Under the pieces are notes generated by a model. That model saw only the letters and a list, made by a program, of their open reading frames with translations. It searched no databases and was not told the DNA's origin. Made by a program: the position numbers and the translations under genes. Positions 34,479 through 39,983 of a stretch of 39,983 nucleotides of DNA are shown here, piece by piece (position 1 is the first letter of the stretch; the number at the start of each line of letters is the position of its first letter). The DNA is taken from contig MU619403.1 in assembly GCA_025201805.1 (NCBI GenBank), positions 1 to 39,983 on the forward strand. Direction: 5' to 3'. The stretch is from Parasitella parasitica (Eukaryota; Mucoromycota; Mucoromycetes; Mucorales; Mucoraceae).

Positions 34479-37400
34479 CGATGCGGAAGTAGCAGAATAT
34501 GATCGAATTCGATGCTGTATATTAGTAAAACTACTTGCAGCGTCGTGAGTTGAGTCTTGCGCTGTTGATGTTGGTATAAACATGTTGTGCTGATAATATG
34601 GGTAGTCAGAAGTCGTATTGGTGGAGACTCCACTAAAGTAAGAGGAATGAGAGTTACTAGTTTTATGATGTACTGTGGAAGAACCTTTCGCAGCGGCAGC
34701 AGCAGCAATGTTGACATTGGTATTACTGGAAGATGATCGGGTGTGCTTGACGATGTTCAAAGGGTCTTCATACGCATCATCAAACGGATCGTCCAACGCA
34801 GAAGTAAAAGGATTGTGAGGGCTACCCGGGGTACTGTTGATAGAACTAGTACGAGGTGTGGACAATCTGTTATTGTTGCTAGATGATAGCAGAAATAGAG
34901 CATCGTCTTCAGATGCAAACCGCGAATGGCCTTCCCTCATTTTCATGCCATTTCGAACTTGGACCAAAGGAGGTGACGAAATCAAGGAGTTGTGAGTGTC
35001 CATGCGATATACACGTGAGGAAGACCATGACGGTTTACTAATATGACCACTGACACCACCGCCATTAGCAGCAGCAGCAGTGGCATTGACATAGGCCGTG
35101 AATCCACTAAATTTGGCATCCAAGATCTCTGCTTGTTCCTTTTCACGTTGTGCTGTTTTCTCAGCTTCCAGCACCTCGAAATCAGCCAGTCTCATGCGGA
35201 CTACAGCATCTTCGGCTTCAGCTTCGTCTTGCAGCAGACACTCGTCTTCAGTCATTTCGTCCATGACAATACCGTGCAGTCTACTATGGTAGCCGCCTTT
35301 TGCAGTCGGCCATACATCATACCAGCGATAAGCATAATCAGAATACCAAATAGCCAAAATGGGGAAATACACACCGAATATGGGTACCGAGAACAGGCCA
35401 TAGATGCAAAACCACAAAACGTACTTGAATTGACGTCGGATGACAAAATAAAAGATATGAAGCACAATAAGACACGTGAATGAGCCTGCAATGATAGCAT
35501 ATGCCATGTCTTTATACAGAAAGTATCGAATGTAAATGGTGTAGAGATAGACTATGATGGGGGTCGAAAATATCACGTCCAATAGCTTTGTAAATGAGAT
35601 AATCCAGTACATGAATCCTAAATGCTTGGCAACATGCTGAAATTCGATCTGATTATGAAAGGTTGCCCGAATATTTCGAATTTGAAGCGCTTGGAGAGCA
35701 AAGAAGTTGGTAGGGAGAGTAGCGTAGCCAATGGCTTCCGGCTCAAATGCAAATCTACTGCGAGGATTAGACCGCAACAGCACAAGGCCGAAATACTGGT
35801 CTTCGCCAAGCAGCAAAATATTTTCCATGTGCATAGTAGCTGGTCTTGGTGCTGCAATCCCCCGCAACACAGTTGGCTGGATGCAGCATGGCTGAATATT
35901 AGCATTGGGCAAAAGGGAGAGCGTAGGTTGTGATGACATCTTTTTCTTCTTCTTGTGTGAGCGTCTTTGGTAGCTCGCCTTTTTGCGAAATGTCGTTGTG
36001 ATGGTTGTGTTGGTGGTTGTAGTTGTTACATTGTCATCACTGCTACTGTTGTCATCATCATTGTCTTCGTCGTCAAAAACAACGCCATCGGGAGCTTTTG
36101 GCCCGGACGAATCTGTTGGCGCGGAGCCGATGTCATCACTTACTTTGGGGAGTTTGTTGGGCAGAGCAGGAGCAGGAGCAGGAATAGGATGGCTGTGGAC
36201 TCGTTTCAGCTTGATAGCCTCGTTGACGTTTGCATTGAACGGGCTGGAGCTTGTGCCACTAATAAGACTCGTATCGCCTACTTGGCGATACAATGGCTGG
36301 ATGCCGGATGATTCCTTCCAAATACGATACATGACAAACCCACCATTGATCGTCGTAACCCGCCCCAAACAAGCTTCATAAGCCAGGCCCGAATAGAATG
36401 TCATGTACAGAGGAAATATCTGGAGCATAGTGATGATATTGTCTTCTGGATTGGCCGGCCTAATGTACCCATTGACTGCTAGTATCTTTGGATCTGCTTC
36501 CAATCTTGATACCATCCTAAACACAACATCATCCTGCACTTGTGTGTCTGCGTCAGTCACCAGCATGTACTTGAATTCTCTTGGGTCAATCCCCAGCAGG
36601 TTGTAGCAAAGGTTAAACAGCTCAAACTCCAACGGCGTGATTCTGTTGTGAGCAAGGTTCAAACAGCGTTCCAAGAACCCCAATACAATGACCATGGAGT
36701 CTCTCTTTCCACGGTTTCCCGGAGCTCTTGTCGCTGAGAGTGCTTCGTTTGGTGACCCCACCTTGACAATCATCAGAAATGGTACACGGTTACGCCCTGA
36801 CTCGTAAAATCCAGCATACACTTTAGCATAATTCACTCGTCTGACACCTTGGCCTAGTGAAATGTAGGCTCGCGATTCACGATCTTCGGTAGAGCTGTAG
36901 CCCAATGCGTCCAGTATACATAGATACGTCTCCTTGGCATCCGAGCTGCCTTTCACCAATCCATCGCATACAAAGAAGAGTAGTTTGCGGGTGTCGGGAT
37001 AACTTGTGCGTGCCAAGGAATCGAATGTCTGGTGAAGTGCTTCGGAGGGTTCTGCGTAACACGGGATAAATAATAGAGTGTACGGAAGTAGATATTTCGT
37101 ACTATCCAAGGCCAAAAGTGGTGGTTTTGACGTTGTCATCTTTTTCGAGTCAGTTGCTGGCACTGATTTGTACAGAATATGCTGCATAAATTTGAGGCGA
37201 GACAAGTTGGCCAAGTTCATTTTCAGGAGGAAATAGAGCAGGAAACAACCCATCGTGATCCACAAAGCCAAATTGATGTGCGAGCATCCCTCGTCCTCAT
37301 TTCCATTAATGACGCCGTGCTGAAACAGTGTATACAAGCATTCCTTGTACCGATCTGCATAAGCTATTTCGGAATGGAAAATTGCGCTGATATCCTCGCC

Positions 37401-38413
37401 CATATGGACAAACAGCAAAATGGTGAGATCAAGTGGCAAAAACATGCGGTCGGTAGCGAACGCTCGAGAGTAAGCCCCATTGGCTACTTTGACTATGTTT
37501 GTAGCAGCTTCCAAGTAGTCTGTAACATCCAGTACTCGGTTATCTAACACCACAAATGCCTGACCTGGTCCATAGGAATGTGGCAACGAAGAAAAGTTGG
37601 AATAAATATCGTCCATGTTGAACTTGAGGGCTGAAAAGGCACACTTAGCTTTATATATCTGTGTATATATACATATGTATTTATATAGGCACACTTACAT
37701 CCTTTTTTCGGATATCTGGTATACTCTTCCTTGGAAGCTGATGAATAAAAGCATGGAGTGCCTGTTTTATTTCGCTGATAGGGTAAAGGGCAAGATTGAA
37801 GCTTATTGTCTTTGAACACATAGCCTGGATCGTTTGCAAATTTGTACGACAGCCAATTATCTGCCTCAGTGGATCGGTTAAATCCGTTAATGCACACATC
37901 CACAACCTGGTTCTCATAGTATGTCTGGTCAATAGGCCGCAATAGAGCCATAAAACTCGGGAACATGGGCGATAAATCGTAATGTGGATATGCGTTGACC
38001 TGTCGAGTCATTTCTGATGCATCCCCTAAATTGTGCCAATCAACGACATCACCATTGATGGATGATGATTCTGAAGTGTTGCTATAAACTTGGGTATAGT
38101 CGTATGTTGGCGGCGGATCGCAGAAGAGTGTTGTAATAAATTCCAGCCAAATGCAAAATGCTGCTGCTATTAGAGCTACGGTTAACAGCAACGCAATCTT
38201 TTCTCTCCAGGCCATGCGCCGCACTTGTACAATTCTATCAGCTCGGCATCTTTGGGATGAAACACACTACAAACCTTTAGTTGCGAGACGTCCATTCGAT
38301 ACGTAGACAAGGAGGGTGTCTGGAATAAGGAATGTACATGCTCTAGCATATGCGACCCAAACGATACGTCGACAGGAGGGCGGACGCATATGTTTAGAGT
38401 CGTTTTTTGCCAT
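34026..38413 (-). CDS. Chs3-like (class IV-type) chitin synthase, atypical active site
   Basis: A large membrane protein of the chitin synthase family (UDP-GlcNAc to chitin). Exons 38413-38275, 38241-37699 and 37630-34026 give 1428 aa. The N-terminus has IVWVAYARACTFLIPDTLL and VRRMAWREKIALLL, as in Chs3, with two membrane segments. A cytochrome b5-like region follows (about 247-310: AFVVLDNRVLDVTDYL), then the glycosyltransferase core with FIPCYAEPSEAL and the DAD metal motif at 587-589. The normal LPGCF is INGGF (about 655-659), EDRxL is EDQYF (837-841), and QRRRW is QIRNI (about 877-881). A hydrophilic insert of about 150 residues (about 671-816) interrupts the core. Several TM helices follow, then about 430 residues of Ser/Ala/His-rich tail with an Ala run. 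Catalytic activity is doubtful. The first intron, only 33 nt, is uncertain. Confidence 0.82.
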
Positions 38414-38911
38414 AGTTTTTAAAAAAAAAAAAAAAAAAAAAAATTAGTACTCTCTTTCAATGTCAATGATATTCTATAGCATATACGGAAAGAAAATATA
38501 AAGAATAAAAAGAGAAAAAAGAATTTTTATAATGATATGTATGATATCGAAAATATGGACAAGAAATGTTCATAGCGGAATCAGCTCTCATTGGACAAAA
38601 AAAAAACAACAACATTTGATGGTATTCGTAGTAAAAAAAAAAAAAAGCATATGTATTGATATATATACGGTTTTTAAAAAAAATAAAAGTGTTCATAAGA
38701 TAGGTATGTACTATGTGAATATAAGAGATAAAAGAATATATGATGATAATGATTGAATTGAGTCAGGCTGGTTATTTTGGTTATACATAGGAGTTTTGCT
38801 GCTGTTGGTGTTAGAGAGAATGAATGGGAATAATAAGGAGTGTGATGTTTGCTGCAAAAGTAATAATGAAAATAAAAATAAAAATAAAAGGTGATGGGAT
38901 GAGGAAGGGAT
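38414..38911. other. Spacer between cyclin 3' end and chitin synthase start
   Basis: Both neighbours are on the minus strand, so this is the 3' flank of the cyclin gene and the promoter of the chitin synthase. It contains A-rich runs (about 38420-38442, 38636-38646) and TA-rich DNA. No gene is seen. Confidence 0.55.
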
Positions 38912-39942
38912 TTATGGATAAAATCTATTCGATTGCTGTCTAACATTACTAATATTATATGAACGAGGATGGCTGTCTATGATAGCAAACTTCCTCTTCT
39001 TGCTCATGCTGTCACCGACAGGATTCAGAATTGAACGCTGATGGAGAATATTATGATCGAAACTAGTGGGTGAGTTCCAGTTGAATACTGAAGTGCCGTT
39101 ATTCATCCGTACAGGTGATATCTGCGTGGGTGTTTGCATAGGGGACGAGTTGATGGAGCTAGGTAGCGACATTGAGAGCACAGGTGGATAGGACGCAGAT
39201 GCAGAGCTCGTCTTTCTCTTTTTCGATCGTTTGTCAGGCTGGCATTCACAGCTGTTGTTCAGGGGAGGAGGTAGGAATGAAGTTGGTGAAAGCACAAATG
39301 TCCAGCCATGATTTTGTTGTGAACGAGGAGGGGTTGTACGAGGAGATGGAAGCAGTTGCCTGTCAGCATGATCGAAATAATCAGCGCTGGTTGGAGCAAA
39401 TGGCAGCGAAGACAGGTCATGCAGATCTGCTGGCTGGTTCAACGTCTTTCGTTCGACATACATGTGCAATAGATGATGCCATTGCTCAAATTTAGGCTGG
39501 GCAATGTAGAGACGATAGTTGATCAGGTTGAGAAATATCCTCTCGGCTGCGTTCACTTCGGATACAGGCAGTCCAGCAATTTTTGCCCAAGCAGAGTTGC
39601 GGTAGGTTTTGTCCTGGACGAATTTGGAAGCGACGACTAAACTGGCAAGAAACATGCGTCTACCACAATTAATATAAGCGTATTCCCAATTATTGTTATT
39701 ATTTTGTTGTTGTTGTTGTTGCTGCATTCTTGTTAAATAGTTTGTGATTTCAGGTCTTGAACGAAATAAATAAAATAAGGCGGTCTGCAGTGTCGAATAC
39801 GTTGTTCTTGATCGTTTGAGCACTTCTTGGATGAATGTTCTGAGGGGCACAACTGCATTGTTCGTATTGTCGTTGTTGAGTTTGCTGCTGTCGGAAGCAG
39901 GATTCAGCTGCCAGATCAATTCAATAACAATCGCATTTGCAT
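38912..39942 (-). CDS. PCL/Pho80-family cyclin, 5' end outside window
   Basis: Cyclin partner of a Pho85/Cdk5-type kinase, by family. The visible part is one exon of 342 codons. The cyclin fold is in the first half: VPLRTFIQEVLKRSRTTYST, LQTALFYLFRSRPE, the helix with FLASLVVASKFVQDKTYRN (the VASKFLxD-type core of PCL cyclins), then WAKIAGLPVSEVNAAERIFL and LNLINYRLYI. A Gln/Asn insert (CAA/AAC repeats at about 39690-39725) splits the fold between two helices. The C-terminal half is Ser/Pro-rich with a KRSKKRK basic patch. No ATG is in frame upstream: a TAA is at 39967-39965, and an acceptor-like GGATTAG ends at 39943, so the start is in an exon beyond the window. Which PCL subgroup it belongs to is not clear. 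Confidence 0.8.
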
Positions 39943-39983
39943 CTAATCCACATGCATTTAGATTTTAAATTAAAACCGCTTGG

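Noticed and set aside
1-39983. tRNA or rRNA genes, CRISPR arrays, bacterial-type operons
   Set aside because: I looked for B-box-like GGTTCGA signals, rRNA-like segments and regularly spaced repeats on both strands and found none; the gene structure is eukaryotic.

Overview
This is nuclear DNA from an early-diverging fungus, most likely Mucoromycotina (Mucorales). The genes are intron-rich, with short introns (about 50-95 nt, mostly GTAAGT-type donors and CTAAC-like branch sites). Intergenic DNA is AT-rich, and several regulatory or cell-wall proteins carry Asn, Gln, Ala or Ser runs. The gene set includes a Chs3-like chitin synthase, a PTAR1-type prenyltransferase alpha protein, a Swi3/SMARCC protein with an animal-like N-terminus and a DIRS-type retroelement. 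This placement is inference from gene content; no rRNA or other marker is present. There is one 25-N assembly gap at 19894-19918.

Layout from left to right: a 3.5 kb gene-poor stretch; CDP-alcohol phosphotransferase EPT1/CPT1 (+, 6 exons); a four-finger C2H2 transcription factor (-, 2 exons); ribosomal protein eL31 (+); a graveyard of dead mobile DNA at about 10.9-14.1 kb, made of a GYxRKS-type relic (-), a truncated DIRS-like gag/RT element (-) and a TnpB/Fanzor-like nuclease relic (+); MICOS subunit MIC19 (+, 5 exons); cytosolic leucyl-tRNA synthetase (-, 3 exons); a secreted/membrane kelch protein (+, 6 exons); an MFS monocarboxylate-type transporter (-, apparently 7 exons, one of 2 nt); a PTAR1-like protein (-, 4 exons) head-to-head with a SWI/SNF-RSC core subunit (+, 3 exons); 2.7 kb of degraded coding traces; an atypical chitin synthase (-, 3 exons); and a 5'-truncated PCL/Pho80-type cyclin (-).

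The genes are housekeeping or regulatory and unrelated in pathway: phospholipid synthesis, translation (eL31, LeuRS), mitochondrial inner-membrane architecture, transport, chromatin, cell wall and cell cycle. They do not form a cluster, and no intact new system was found. The points most worth checking are the chitin synthase lacking QRRRW, a predicted 2-nt microexon, the intragenic duplication of a zinc-finger pair, the Fanzor-like relic, and unusual introns (a GC-AG intron and a 33-nt intron). Exon boundaries were derived by hand from splice signals, reading-frame continuity and family conservation. They are predictions without RNA support.
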